This document shows, piece by piece, positions 44,214 to 53,295 of a stretch of 64,000 nucleotides of DNA (position 1 is the first letter of the stretch; each line of letters opens with the position of its first letter). The position numbers and the translations under genes are program-made. Where the stretch lies: NCBI GenBank assembly GCA_023404095.1, contig JAEYDD010000056.1:1-64000 (forward strand), written 5' to 3'. This stretch comes from Pseudomonadota bacterium. GTDB taxonomy: Bacteria > Pseudomonadota > Alphaproteobacteria > Rhizobiales > Rhizobiaceae. Under the pieces are notes generated by a model. That model was not told where the DNA came from, did no database searches, and worked only from the letters and a program-made list of their open reading frames with translations.

Positions 44214-44436
44214 TGATGCAAGAAGTTTCTGAGCCATTGAGCTGTGATCGAGTGCGGTCTTCTGTCCGGCCTTCAAATGCGGCACTTTGCAAGCCGCTGG
44301 CCGATATGGTTGATCAGCGGATCGGGTCCAAATCTATTCAGCGAGCTGAATGGCTCCCAGCCCCGAACTGGTTTTCCTGATCCAGATCTGTTCGATCATT
44401 TTGCCCATATGGGTCATCGACGTTCTCACACCTCCG

Positions 44437-45422
44437 TCATGCAGCAGCAGGCTGCGCCCGATTTTGATAGTCCTCCCTCTTCGTCAGCATGGCCCAGATC
44501 GCTCGCGCCATCTTGCTTGCCAGCGCAATGGCCACAAGCATCCTCGGCTTCCTGGCCAATATCCGGGACAGCCACGATCTTTCCAAAATCGTCTTTCGCC
44601 CGAGCCAGTTCAAACGAGACATTGCTCCCATGATCAGCAACCGCCTGATGTCGGCGTGTCCGGCCTTCGATATGCGCCCAAGCCGCTCTTTTCCTCCGGA
44701 CGAGTGCTGCCGCGGCACCAAGCCCAACCACGCTGCGAAGTCTCGCCCGCGTCGAAAGCCCTCCATTGGCCGTGCGAAAGCCTCGACGGCCAACGCGCTC
44801 ATCGGTCCGACGCCCGGCATCGTTTGCAACCGACGTGCGGTGTCAGTCTGTGCTGCCAGAGCGGCGATCTGTTGGTCCTAGTCTCAATTCGCTGCGTCTT
44901 TTCGGAGACCTGCAGAAGAAGATCAAGGCACTCCTCGCGAACCAGTACTGGCAGATCGCCGTTCTCAGCTTCGACGATCACCTCAATCCGCTTCAGATTC
45001 CCGATGCCCTGCGGAGTCGGATACCCGAACTCGTAAAGGATTGAGCGCAGCGCGTTCACCAGCTTCGTACGCTGACGCACAAGTCGCTCTCTTCCTTCTG
45101 CCTTCGGCGTGATGAAGCGCATCTCAGGTCGCTGCGCGGCGATAACGATCGCTTCGGCATCCGCAGCATCGTTCTTCTGGCGCTTCACGAAGGGCCGCAC
45201 ATACTGCGGTGCGATTAGCTTTACCTGATGGCCATGTCTGGCCATCTCCCGAGCCCAATAGTGTGCGCTTCCGCAGGCTTTCATCACCACGGTTGCCACA
45301 GGTTGGTTTGCCATGAACTTTTGGAATTGTAGCCGAGGTAGCTTCTTGCGGAACTTCAGCTCCCCGGTCATTGAGGCTCCATGCACCTGGAAAACGTTCT
45401 TCGCCAAGTCGATCCCGATCAT
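44437..45422 (-). pseudogene. IS110-family transposase, frameshifted and catalytically altered
   Basis: ATG 45422 starts the DEDD domain MIGIDLAKNVFQVHG. The next catalytic Glu, normally in MEACGSAHYW, is Lys48 here (VVMKACGSAHYW). QKNDAADAEAI keeps the last two aspartates. A one-base deletion near 44868-44880 shifts the frame; the rest, LQTMPGVGPMSALAVEAFA and AAWLGLVPRQHSSGG, is the Tnp_20 domain ending at 44437. Both the frameshift and the E-to-K change make it inactive. Confidence 0.8.
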
Positions 45423-45641
45423 TGTCCCTGTCGTAATCTTCGCCGTCCTTCCGTCCCGTTGGATTAGCCCGACGATCCTCCAACAGGAGTTGTCGGGTGG
45501 GAAGAGCGGCAACCACTCCATCTATTCACAACCGTCAGCGCGCCAGGAGACGAGGCAGACAGGGCGAGGGGACAGGACCGGCGAAGCTCTTCACAAAGCC
45601 CCAGCCGTGCGGCCTATTGACGTGTTGAACTGCCCCCCATT
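45423..45641. other. Unassigned stretch between IS remnants
   Basis: I see no gene here. Part of it is probably the upstream end of the IS110 element; IS110 elements usually lack clear inverted repeats, so the boundary cannot be fixed. Confidence 0.35.
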
Positions 45642-45955
45642 TAGATCGGACAGTCGGCATAAGCAGAAGGGCTCAGGCACAGGCTGGAGGACAAGCTTTT
45701 GCCGAACGACTATCTGCTCATTGAGGTGATCATGGGATACATCGCCGCAGGTGCACAACCGAGCAGAAGCTGCAGATCAACGCGCAGAGTTTCGGATCTG
45801 GTGAGACGGTGTCTTCGACCGCTCGCCGTCACCGCATCCTCCTCACCTTCGTCAAAACCTGAAGCGGGACTATATCCGCATATCCAGGGACCGGCCCAAA
45901 CGGCGCTTCGGCTCACCGACGGATGGATTGAGGACTACAACGCACCTCAAGGGTG
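45642..45955 (+). pseudogene. IS3-family remnant, internally deleted, matching the IS3 tail at the window start
   Basis: Near 45844-45955 the sequence reads, across frameshifts, FVKT then RDYIRIS, TDGWIEDYN and APQG, parallel to RDYIRIS and DGWIEDYNEIHP at 2-120. ATCGGACAG (45646-45654) is the reverse complement of CTGTCCGAT that follows the window-start copy, as expected for opposite ends of one element type. Most of the transposase between them is missing. 45956-46108 contains no other gene. Confidence 0.6.
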
Positions 45956-46108
45956 ATGAAAACACGGGGGCTACGAGGCGCTCACCCCCGGCATACGAAC
46001 TTTGTTTGCCCCCATTCGTGACCCCGTTGTGTAAGTCTTTGCGAAAGACAAGCTGAGCCCTGCCACAAGCAATCGGTGCGGGAGCTCAACCAGGTTGCTG
46101 AGGCAAAC

Positions 46109-46543
46109 ATGGATCTGGACAAGATCAAGACACTCCTGGACTACATGGGGCGCTCGCGTGTCACAGAGTTGCGCGTAACCCAAGATGGCACGACAGTTGT
46201 GATCCGCAACCGAAAGTCGACTGAAAGCGAGGCGGTCACGTCCGACAGTGGCTTGGCAATAGGGCTTCCGAGTTTCGATGACGGTCATTCAAGCTCGGGC
46301 AAAAGCGGAACGGTCGTCCGCGCGCCGACGTCGGGCATCGTCCATGCCGCAGCCAGACCCGGTGCGGCGCCTCTCGCGACCCTGAATGGCCCCGTCGAGT
46401 CGGGCCAGGGGCTTTGCATCCTGGAAGCGATGAAGGTCTTCACCACGGTTTCCGCGCCCATTGCCGGTACGCTTGCCCGGCTTCTGTTCGAAGATGGCCA
46501 GGAAGTGTCCGCCGGCGATCCTCTGCTGGAGATCGTGGAATGA
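46109..46543 (+). CDS. accB: Biotin carboxyl carrier protein
   Basis: A 144-residue BCCP. The C-terminal biotinyl domain (about 68-144) has the biotin-accepting Lys109 in ILEAMKVFTTVSAP; the usual second Met of the MKM motif is Val. The N-terminal half resembles the AccB oligomerisation region (MDLDKIKTLLDYMGRSRVTE). It overlaps the biotin carboxylase gene by four bases. No acetyl-CoA carboxylase transferase genes (accA, accD) are present, so its partner may be the PxpBC-type proteins downstream. Confidence 0.85.
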   Translation: MDLDKIKTLLDYMGRSRVTELRVTQDGTTVVIRNRKSTESEAVTSDSGLAIGLPSFDDGHSSSGKSGTVVRAPTSGIVHAAARPGAAPLATLNGPVESGQGLCILEAMKVFTTVSAPIAGTLARLLFEDGQEVSAGDPLLEIVE

Positions 46544-47925
46544 CACTGCCCGTTTCCGCCCACCGCCGCTTTGACACGGTCCTCATTGCCAACCGCGGCG
46601 AAATTGCCGAGCGCGTGCGGCGGGCCTGCCGCGCAATGGCTCTCAGAGCCGTCAGCATTGCCTCGGAGGCCGATGCGGCCGAAGCGGCTGCATTCAGCAG
46701 CGGGGGGCCGCTTTGCGTGGGTCCTTCGATGGTCGCCAAAAGCTACCTCAATCAGGCCGCGATCATACTGGCGGCACGTGCCATTGGGGCGGGCGCTGTG
46801 CATCCTGGCTACGGCTTCCTCTCCGAGAACGCAGATTTCGCCGAAGCCCTGGAACGGGCCGGAATTGTTTTCATCGGTCCTTCGACCTCCGCTATCCGGA
46901 TTATGGGCGACAAGATCGCAGCCAAGCGCGCGATGCTGGAGGCCGGGGTGCCGTGTGTGCCCGGTCCGGGCGAGCCCCTCACCGAGAACGCCGATGTGAT
47001 CTGCCGGCTGGCCGAAGAGATTGGCTATCCCGTGATCATCAAGGCAGCCGGTGGCGGGGGCGGCCGAGGAATGCGCGTCGTTCGCAACAGCGCCGAGATT
47101 GCCGATGCCGTGTCCATCACGCGCGAGGAGGCACGCCATGCCTTCGGCCGACCGGAACTCTACATGGAGAAGTTCCTCGAAAGGCCGCGCCACGTCGAGT
47201 TCCAAGTCCTGTGTGATGAGCATGGCAATGCAGTCTGGGTCGGGCATCGCGATTGCTCCTTGCAGCGACGCCATCAGAAGGTCGTCGAGGAAGCGCCGGC
47301 ACCCGGCATCGACGCCGCGCTGGCTGCTGCGACCGGTGCCCGCTGTGCGGAGGCCTGCCGGCAGATCGGTTATCGCGGTGTTGGCACCTTCGAATTCCTT
47401 TATGAGAACGGCGCATTCTTCTTCATCGAGATGAATACGCGGCTGCAGGTGGAGCACCCTGTAACCGAGGTGACCGCAGGTGTGGACCTCGTCCAGCAGC
47501 AGTTACGGGTCGCCCAAGGGGAAGCCATCGATTTCGCGTGCTTTGATGGATCGGCAACGGGCCATGCGTTCGAGTGCCGCATCAATGCCGAGGACCCGGA
47601 AACGTTCGCGGCATCTCCGGGCCGCATCACGCTTGCGCGGTTCCCCACCGGGGACGGCATCCGTGTCGACACCCATGTGCATGACGGTTACAGGGTGTCC
47701 GCCTACTACGATTCGCTGATCGCCAAGCTCATCGTGCATGCGCCGACCCGGGAAGAGGCCATTCTGCTGATGCGAAAGGCCCTCGCCGAAACCCGGATCG
47801 AGGGCATCTCAACCAATCTCCCGCTGCATGTGAAGATCTTCAATGATCCCAATTTTGTATCCGGCGCGGTCGACATTCATCATCTGGAAAAACGCCTGAA
47901 GGAAGGCTTCTCCGCCAATGCGTGA
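46540..47925 (+). CDS. accC: Biotin carboxylase
   Basis: A 461-residue biotin carboxylase of the ATP-grasp fold. IANRGEIAERVRRACRAM starts the N-domain; HPGYGFLSENADFA, the glycine loop AGGGGGRGMR, RHVEFQVLCDEHG and EMNTRLQVEHPVTE (catalytic Glu and Arg) follow. It uses ATP and bicarbonate to carboxylate biotin on BCCP. Length equals that of AccC. It is coupled to accB upstream (four-base overlap) and to the small carrier-like gene downstream (eight-base overlap). Confidence 0.9.
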   Translation: MTLPVSAHRRFDTVLIANRGEIAERVRRACRAMALRAVSIASEADAAEAAAFSSGGPLCVGPSMVAKSYLNQAAIILAARAIGAGAVHPGYGFLSENADFAEALERAGIVFIGPSTSAIRIMGDKIAAKRAMLEAGVPCVPGPGEPLTENADVICRLAEEIGYPVIIKAAGGGGGRGMRVVRNSAEIADAVSITREEARHAFGRPELYMEKFLERPRHVEFQVLCDEHGNAVWVGHRDCSLQRRHQKVVEEAPAPGIDAALAAATGARCAEACRQIGYRGVGTFEFLYENGAFFFIEMNTRLQVEHPVTEVTAGVDLVQQQLRVAQGEAIDFACFDGSATGHAFECRINAEDPETFAASPGRITLARFPTGDGIRVDTHVHDGYRVSAYYDSLIAKLIVHAPTREEAILLMRKALAETRIEGISTNLPLHVKIFNDPNFVSGAVDIHHLEKRLKEGFSANA

Positions 47926-48325
47926 CGGCCCCCGACATCGCAACAGGCTCGGCGACCTCGCCGACCCGAAGCTGATCGCAAGACTGACCGAATGGCTTGA
48001 AGCCTCCGGTGCCCGCGAAATCGAAATCCAAGCATCGGACGGCCAGAGCCTTGCCATCGTCATCGGAAAACCGAGCCGCGTCGGCGGGCCCGAGAAGCCG
48101 ACGATAACGGTGAAGGCACCCATTGCGGGTCACTTCCTTGCGCAGGCCGATCTTCTGATTGGCCGCGCCGTTGAAGCGGGAGACATCCTGGGTCTGATGG
48201 AAATCGGGCCGCTGCGGCTTCCGGTCTCGGCACCCGCCTGCGGTGCCTTACGTGAAATTCATGGCGAGAATGGCCGGCTGTTCGGTTATGGCGCGCCCCT
48301 CTTTGCTCTGGAGCCGACAGCATGA
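47918..48325 (+). CDS. BCCP-like protein lacking the biotinylation lysine
   Basis: A 135-residue protein whose C-terminal half (about 63-135) has the biotinyl/lipoyl-domain pattern: TVKAPIAGHFL, VEAGDILGLME, LPVSAPACGALREIHGENG and LFGYGAPLF. At the position of the biotin lysine (AMKV in BCCP) it has GPL, with Pro98 for Lys, so it cannot be biotinylated there. It may be a structural or docking subunit. The gene overlaps its neighbours accC (eight bases) and pxpB (four bases), implying a fixed stoichiometry. Confidence 0.75.
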   Translation: MRDGPRHRNRLGDLADPKLIARLTEWLEASGAREIEIQASDGQSLAIVIGKPSRVGGPEKPTITVKAPIAGHFLAQADLLIGRAVEAGDILGLMEIGPLRLPVSAPACGALREIHGENGRLFGYGAPLFALEPTA

Positions 48326-49032
48326 GCCATCTACATGCACAGGCTCTTTCTTCACCGGGGCATGTCAGCCCGGACAGTGACGCTCTTGCCCGAATTTCCT
48401 TCATGGGCGCGCGCGCATTCCTGATCGAGGCACCGGGGGCGTTCGATCTGCCTGGCCAGCGGCGCATCTGGGCCTTGTCCCGGATGCTTGGTGGCCGCGA
48501 GGATGTCGCCGAAATCATTCCCGGCATGACGAACCTCCTGGTCATCCTGAGAGAGACACCGGAACATCCGGAGGGCGTGGTCGCCGATCTGCAGCGGAAC
48601 TGGCGGCGGGCCAGCGAGGTGGATCTTGCCGGTCGTGAGATCGAGATCGCCGTCACCTATGGCGGGGAGCATGCGACTGATCTGCCGGCCCTCTGTGATC
48701 TGAGCGGCCTGAGCGACCGCGAGATCGTTCGAATTCACTCAGAGGTTTCCTACCGTGTCTTTGCGCTCGGCAGTGCTCCAGGCTTTGGTTACCTGTACGG
48801 GCTTGATCCGCGGATCCACATGCCGCGAAAGACCGTCCCATCACTGAACATGTCACGGGGCTGCGTGACGATCGGCGGCGCGCAGACCGGCGTAGCCGTG
48901 CTGACTGGACCGAATGGGTGGAATTCCATCGGCTATGCCGAACTGACGATGTTCGATCCGCTGGCCGCCTCTCCGGCGATCATGGCTCCAGGGGATATCG
49001 TGCGTTTCCGGGCAGAAAGGATCGAGCTGTGA
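48322..49032 (+). CDS. pxpB: 5-oxoprolinase subunit PxpB (KipI/AHS1 family)
   Basis: A 236-residue protein of the KipI/allophanate-hydrolase subunit 1 family. VTYGGEHATDLPAL, SYRVFALGSAPGFGYLYGLD and VTIGGAQTGVAVLTGPNGW are family blocks. PxpB forms, with PxpC and PxpA, the bacterial ATP-dependent 5-oxoprolinase; the same domains also make up the carboxyltransferase part of urea carboxylase. It is coupled to the BCCP-like gene and to pxpC. It has a slightly longer N-terminus than typical PxpB. Confidence 0.85.
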   Translation: MSHLHAQALSSPGHVSPDSDALARISFMGARAFLIEAPGAFDLPGQRRIWALSRMLGGREDVAEIIPGMTNLLVILRETPEHPEGVVADLQRNWRRASEVDLAGREIEIAVTYGGEHATDLPALCDLSGLSDREIVRIHSEVSYRVFALGSAPGFGYLYGLDPRIHMPRKTVPSLNMSRGCVTIGGAQTGVAVLTGPNGWNSIGYAELTMFDPLAASPAIMAPGDIVRFRAERIEL

Positions 49033-50024
49033 TCGAAATCCTCCAGACGGGACCGCTGAATACAATCCAGGATCTCGGTCGACCGGGCTACCGGAACATC
49101 GGTGTGACCGCTTCGGGTGTCATGGATCCGCTTGCCCATTGCGTCGGCAATCTGCTCGTCGGAAATGAGGTGAGCGCGGCAAGCATCGAGCTCCAGACAT
49201 TCCCCTTCCGCATCCGCTTCAAGGAGCGTCACATCTTTGCGCTCAGTGGTGCTGATTGTGCGGCAAGGCTTGATGGCCGGTCGCTTCCGGGCTGGTGGGC
49301 AATGGAGGCGCAGCCTGGCGAGGTTCTCGAACTGGCCCAGCCGCTCAAGGATGCGCGGGCCTATCTCAGCCTTGCCGGTGGCATTGATGTCGCACTTGTT
49401 CTTGGTTCGCGCAGCACCTCGCTGCGCGGGGCCTTTGGCGGGCTTGCAGGCCGATCCCTCACCGTTGGCGACGAGATCGCGGTGATTCCGGCAACGGCGG
49501 CCGGTTTCTTTCCCAAGGGAGGTTTCGGCGTGAAGCCGCCGGTCGAGGCGCTGTCGGGCGTGTTCCCGCCTGCGGAAGATGGAGTGCTCACCATCCGCGC
49601 GATTCCAGCCGGTGAACACGACCTCTTCGGTGCGGATGCCATGCGGTTCTGGTCCCAGCCCTGGAAGGTTTCCGCCCGGAGTGACCGCACCGGCTTTCGC
49701 CTGAGCGGTGAACCGATCCATCCGCTCGAGACGGTCGAAATGCGCTCGCATGGTGTCATGCCCGGTGTCGTTCAGGTGCCGCCGGCAGGCGAGCCGATCG
49801 TGCAGATGAGCGATGCCAACACGGCCGGCGGCTATCCAAAGATTGCAGGTGTGCTCGAATCCGATCTCTGGCGTCTCGGCCAGGCCCGCATCGGTTCGAG
49901 CCTGCGCTTCCGCTTGGCCACCCATGCCGATGAAAGGGCCGCCGAACATGCGGTCAAAGCCTATCTCGACGACATTCGCCAGACCCGCGCCCTCCTGGTG
50001 CAGGCGCTGGCCGCGATGGCTTGA
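49029..50024 (+). CDS. pxpC: 5-oxoprolinase subunit PxpC (KipA/AHS2 family)
   Basis: A 331-residue KipA/AHS2 protein. It begins IEILQTGPLNTIQDLGRPGY and has ASGVMDPLAHCVGNLLVGN, AYLSLAGGIDV and RSDRTGFRLSG, all typical. Start is GTG 49029, overlapping the pxpB stop by four bases. It forms the PxpBC complex. The KipA-KipI pair has the same fold as the carboxyltransferase of urea carboxylase, relevant because biotin carboxylase and BCCP are in the same operon. Confidence 0.87.
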   Translation: MIEILQTGPLNTIQDLGRPGYRNIGVTASGVMDPLAHCVGNLLVGNEVSAASIELQTFPFRIRFKERHIFALSGADCAARLDGRSLPGWWAMEAQPGEVLELAQPLKDARAYLSLAGGIDVALVLGSRSTSLRGAFGGLAGRSLTVGDEIAVIPATAAGFFPKGGFGVKPPVEALSGVFPPAEDGVLTIRAIPAGEHDLFGADAMRFWSQPWKVSARSDRTGFRLSGEPIHPLETVEMRSHGVMPGVVQVPPAGEPIVQMSDANTAGGYPKIAGVLESDLWRLGQARIGSSLRFRLATHADERAAEHAVKAYLDDIRQTRALLVQALAAMA

Positions 50025-50053
50025 AACGGCCTGGAAACGAAAGCGAGCTGGAT

Positions 50054-50821
50054 ATGAAGGTCGATCTGAATTCCGACATGGGAGAAGGCTTCGGACCCTA
50101 TCGTCTCTGTGATGACGAGGCGATGATGAGTCTCGTTTCCTCCACCAACATCGCCTGTGGATTTCATGCCGGCGATCCTGTCACAATGACGGCGATGGTC
50201 AGACTTGCCAGGGCACGCGGCGTCGATGTCGGGGCCCATCCGGGCCTGCCGGATCGCGAAGGTTTCGGCCGTCGCGAACTGCCCTTCAGCGATGCCGAAC
50301 TGCGCCAGCAGTTTCTCTACCAGCTCGGCGCATTGATTGCGATTGCGAAGGCGGAAGGTGTCCGCGTCTCGCATGTCAGTTTCCATGCCGCCATGGGCAC
50401 CATGGTCAATCGCAGCGAGGCCCTCTCGACCGCGATGATGGAGGCGATCCTAAGCATCGATCCGGAACTGATCGTCTTCTGCACGGCAGGAAGCATCATC
50501 GAGCGAACTGCGGCGGCCAAGGGGCTCCGAACGCTGAACCTGTTTCTTGCAGATCGCGCCTATCAGGCCAGTGGCGCGCTGGTCCCGCGCGGCCAGCCGG
50601 GCGATCTGGTCAAGGAAGAGGCCGCCGTGCGCGCGCGCGTGCGGCAACTCCTGGTCGAGGGGACCGTGACAGCGATCTGCGGCACGGTCATCCCGATGTC
50701 CGCTCGATCCATTCTTGTCCATTCCGACACGCCGGGGGCGCTGGAACTTGCCCGACTGGTCAGGGCCGAAATCGCTGCCGCCGGCGGCGAGATCGTGCCT
50801 GTCTCCCAGTTGCTCGACTGA
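50054..50821 (+). CDS. pxpA: 5-oxoprolinase subunit PxpA (LamB/YcsF family)
   Basis: A 255-residue LamB/YcsF protein. VDLNSDMGEGFGPY at the start, NIACGFHAGDP and GAHPGLPDREGFGRRE carry the conserved Asp, His and Glu residues of the active site; FHAAMGTMVN follows (normally H-x-K-P-H-G-A-L-Y-N, here altered). It opens the 5-oxoproline ring together with PxpBC, giving glutamate. ATG 50054 begins the conserved region. Confidence 0.87.
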   Translation: MKVDLNSDMGEGFGPYRLCDDEAMMSLVSSTNIACGFHAGDPVTMTAMVRLARARGVDVGAHPGLPDREGFGRRELPFSDAELRQQFLYQLGALIAIAKAEGVRVSHVSFHAAMGTMVNRSEALSTAMMEAILSIDPELIVFCTAGSIIERTAAAKGLRTLNLFLADRAYQASGALVPRGQPGDLVKEEAAVRARVRQLLVEGTVTAICGTVIPMSARSILVHSDTPGALELARLVRAEIAAAGGEIVPVSQLLD

Positions 50822-50871
50822 TGTCCGAAACCGTTTCGATCCGATTATTCCTGTAACCGAAAGCCAAGACC

Positions 50872-52074
50872 ATGCCCGCCATTGCAGACCGCCTGAAGAA
50901 CGTCTCCGTTTCTGCCTCAGCCGCCATGACACAGCGCGCCCGTGACCTTGCCGCCAAAGGCATCAAGGTGATCAGTCTGTCTTCCGGCGAGCCGGATTTT
51001 CCCACGCCTGCCAATGCGGTCGAGGCTGGTCATGCGGCAGCATTGGCCGGCGACACGAAGTATCCGCCGCTCGACGGCACGGTTCAGTTGCGTGAAGCCA
51101 TCTGCCGGAAGTTCAGGCGCGATAATAATCTCGACTATGCGGTGGACCAGATCGTGGTCGCCGGCGGCGGCAAGCAGATCATCTTTGATGCGGTGCTGGC
51201 AACCTGTAATCCGGGCGATGAGGTGGTGATCCCTTCGCCGTCGTGGATCAGCTATGCCGATATCGTCAAGTTCGCCGGTAGCGTGCCGGTGCCGGTCGAC
51301 TGCCCAGAAAACAACGGCTTCAAGCTTCGCGCTGAGGATCTGGACAAGGTGATTTCGCCGAAGACGAAGTGGCTGTTCCTGAACTTCCCGAACAACCCGA
51401 CCGGCGCTGCCTGCTCGCGAGCCGAGATGAACGCCATTGCCGAGGTCATGCTCCGGCACCCTCACGTCTGGATCATGACCGATGACATGTACGAGCACCT
51501 GATCTATGACGGCTTCGAATTCTGCACCATCGCGGAAGTCGAGCCACGTCTCCTCGATCGCACGCTGACGGTCAATGGTGCGTCCAAGGCCTATGCCATG
51601 ACCGGATGGCGTCTTGGCTGGTGCGGTGGTCCGCGTGACCTGATCAGGGCGATCAGCAACGTCAATGGTCAGAACAGCGGCGGGACGTCGACGATCACCC
51701 AGGCTGCCGTCGCCGCGGTCCTCGACGGACCGCAGGATCTTCTAAAGGAACGCGCCGAGATTTACCGCCAGCGACGCGATTTCGTCGTGACGCGCCTTGG
51801 TCAGATCGACGGTATCCGCTGCCACAAGCCGGAAGGCGCATTCTATGTGTTCCCGAACATCGCAGGGCTTCTGGGCAAGACCTCAAAAGGCGGGCGCAAG
51901 ATCGAGACGGATACGGATTTTGTCCTGGCACTGCTGGATGAGCAACATGTGACCACGGTTCAGGGCGCGGCCTATGGCATGAGCCCCTACTTCCGCATTT
52001 CCTACGCCACGAGCATGGAACAGCTCGAAGAAGCCTGCAATCGCATCCGGCAGTTCTGCGAAGACCTGCACTGA
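50872..52074 (+). CDS. PLP-dependent class I aminotransferase (aspartate-type)
   Basis: A 400-residue fold-type I aminotransferase close to bacterial aspartate aminotransferases (AatA). SSGEPDFPTP, NFPNNPTGA, DDMYEHLIYDG, PLP-binding Lys239 in NGASKAYAMTGWRLGW and the substrate Arg near the end (YFRISYATS) are all visible. It lies 50 bases after pxpA on the same strand and may transaminate glutamate or the amino acid formed by oxoprolinase action. Confidence 0.86.
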   Translation: MPAIADRLKNVSVSASAAMTQRARDLAAKGIKVISLSSGEPDFPTPANAVEAGHAAALAGDTKYPPLDGTVQLREAICRKFRRDNNLDYAVDQIVVAGGGKQIIFDAVLATCNPGDEVVIPSPSWISYADIVKFAGSVPVPVDCPENNGFKLRAEDLDKVISPKTKWLFLNFPNNPTGAACSRAEMNAIAEVMLRHPHVWIMTDDMYEHLIYDGFEFCTIAEVEPRLLDRTLTVNGASKAYAMTGWRLGWCGGPRDLIRAISNVNGQNSGGTSTITQAAVAAVLDGPQDLLKERAEIYRQRRDFVVTRLGQIDGIRCHKPEGAFYVFPNIAGLLGKTSKGGRKIETDTDFVLALLDEQHVTTVQGAAYGMSPYFRISYATSMEQLEEACNRIRQFCEDLH

Positions 52075-52088
52075 TTGAAAGGCGCCTG

Positions 52089-52112
52089 TCCGTCACGTGG
52101 TGGCGTGGCGGA
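52089..52112. repeat. Hairpin between convergent aminotransferase and LysR genes
   Basis: TCCGTCACG (52089-52097) pairs with CGTGGCGGA (52104-52112), nine pairs including one G-T, over a six-base loop. No T-tract is seen. It may end transcription between the convergent genes. Confidence 0.4.
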
Positions 52113-52150
52113 TGGATCGGTGAGGCGCGGCCTTCTGCTCGGGGCGCGCC

Positions 52151-53056
52151 TCAGCGCTTCAGGTTGTTTGTCAGTTCCAGCAGAATTGACTTCACCGCCA
52201 GGGCGGGGGCGGAAAGCTCGCTCTGATCCGAAACGCACAGTGACAGGGTTTCCTCGATCTTCGGCGTGATCGCGCGGAGCACGAGCGGCTCGGTAGACTC
52301 GCTCAAGATTCGTTCGGCGATCGCCTTGGGCATGATGGTGGCGGCCGTTCCGGTATTGACCACCCGGGCCAGCGTGCGAACAATCTCCACTTCGGCGACT
52401 ACATTGAGTGACAGGCGCGCGCGGCTGAAGGCGAGTTCCACGGCCCGGCGCACGAAATTGTAAGGCGGCGGCAAAAGCATCGGCAGGTCGTTGATCGCTG
52501 CCACGGGTAGCGGGGCATCCGCTTCCTCGATGCCGAAATTCATGTGCGAGACGAGATAGAAGTCCTCGGTCAGGAGCGGTTCGAAGCGCACACCCTTGAT
52601 TGGCCCCGTGCCGTGGATGAGGGCCATTTCCAATCTGCCATTCATGATCATCTGGCTGTAGGCCTGGCCGACGCTCTCGGTTAGATGAAGGAGGATGCCG
52701 GGATGGCGCTTGCGGGTCTCGATCAGAAGATCGGCGGAAAGCGTGGCGGCACTGCTAAACGGTACCAGACCCACCGAAACACGCCCCACCAGCGTTTCCC
52801 CGGCCGCCTTTACGGCCGCTTGCGCCAGATCCATTTGCCTAAGGATTGTCTGGGCATGGCGATAGACCGCGCGGCCAGCCTCGGTCATGGTCACGCCCTG
52901 CTGGCTGCGGAGCAGCAGCTTCTGCTGGAAATGGTCCTCCAGGGCGGCGAGCTGCTGGCTCAAGGCGGGCTGGGCGATATGCAGAACGTCGGCGGCACGG
53001 GTAATGCTCCCGGTATCGACGATGACGATGAACGATCTGAGGCGCCGTGTGTCCAT
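52151..53056 (-). CDS. LysR-family regulator (Nac/CynR-like)
   Basis: A 301-residue LysR protein. The HTH is at residues 1-60 (MDTRRLRSFIVIVDTGSITRA and AQPALSQQLAALEDHFQQKLL), followed by the effector domain with GRVSVGLVPFSSAATLS and a glycine-poor C-terminal half. ATG 53056 opens the HTH; the longer frame upstream is rejected. It is divergent from the SDR/ABC transporter operon across 239 bp and probably regulates it. Confidence 0.87.
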   Translation of the reverse strand: MDTRRLRSFIVIVDTGSITRAADVLHIAQPALSQQLAALEDHFQQKLLLRSQQGVTMTEAGRAVYRHAQTILRQMDLAQAAVKAAGETLVGRVSVGLVPFSSAATLSADLLIETRKRHPGILLHLTESVGQAYSQMIMNGRLEMALIHGTGPIKGVRFEPLLTEDFYLVSHMNFGIEEADAPLPVAAINDLPMLLPPPYNFVRRAVELAFSRARLSLNVVAEVEIVRTLARVVNTGTAATIMPKAIAERILSESTEPLVLRAITPKIEETLSLCVSDQSELSAPALAVKSILLELTNNLKR

Positions 53057-53295
53057 GAATTCCGTCCTTTTCCTAAGGCCGGAATGTCGCAAGCCGGAGG
53101 CGGCTTTGCAACACCTCGCTGCCGGTTCGCATGTCCGTTTTAGGGTTCGAGGCGGTATGCCGTAAGGGCTTTCCAGCGCAGAAAATGCCTGGTGCACCGC
53201 GCTCCATAGGGCTTTTTTATCCATCCAGATTCAATCGGTCTTAGGCAGAGCCTTTGCGCTCCGCTAATCTTCCTTCCACAAACAAGGGGAACAGA

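Noticed and set aside
46414..47925. Biotin carboxylase frame starting at 46414
   Set aside because: The extension is the shadow of the BCCP gene; ATG 46540 gives the standard AccC length and overlap.
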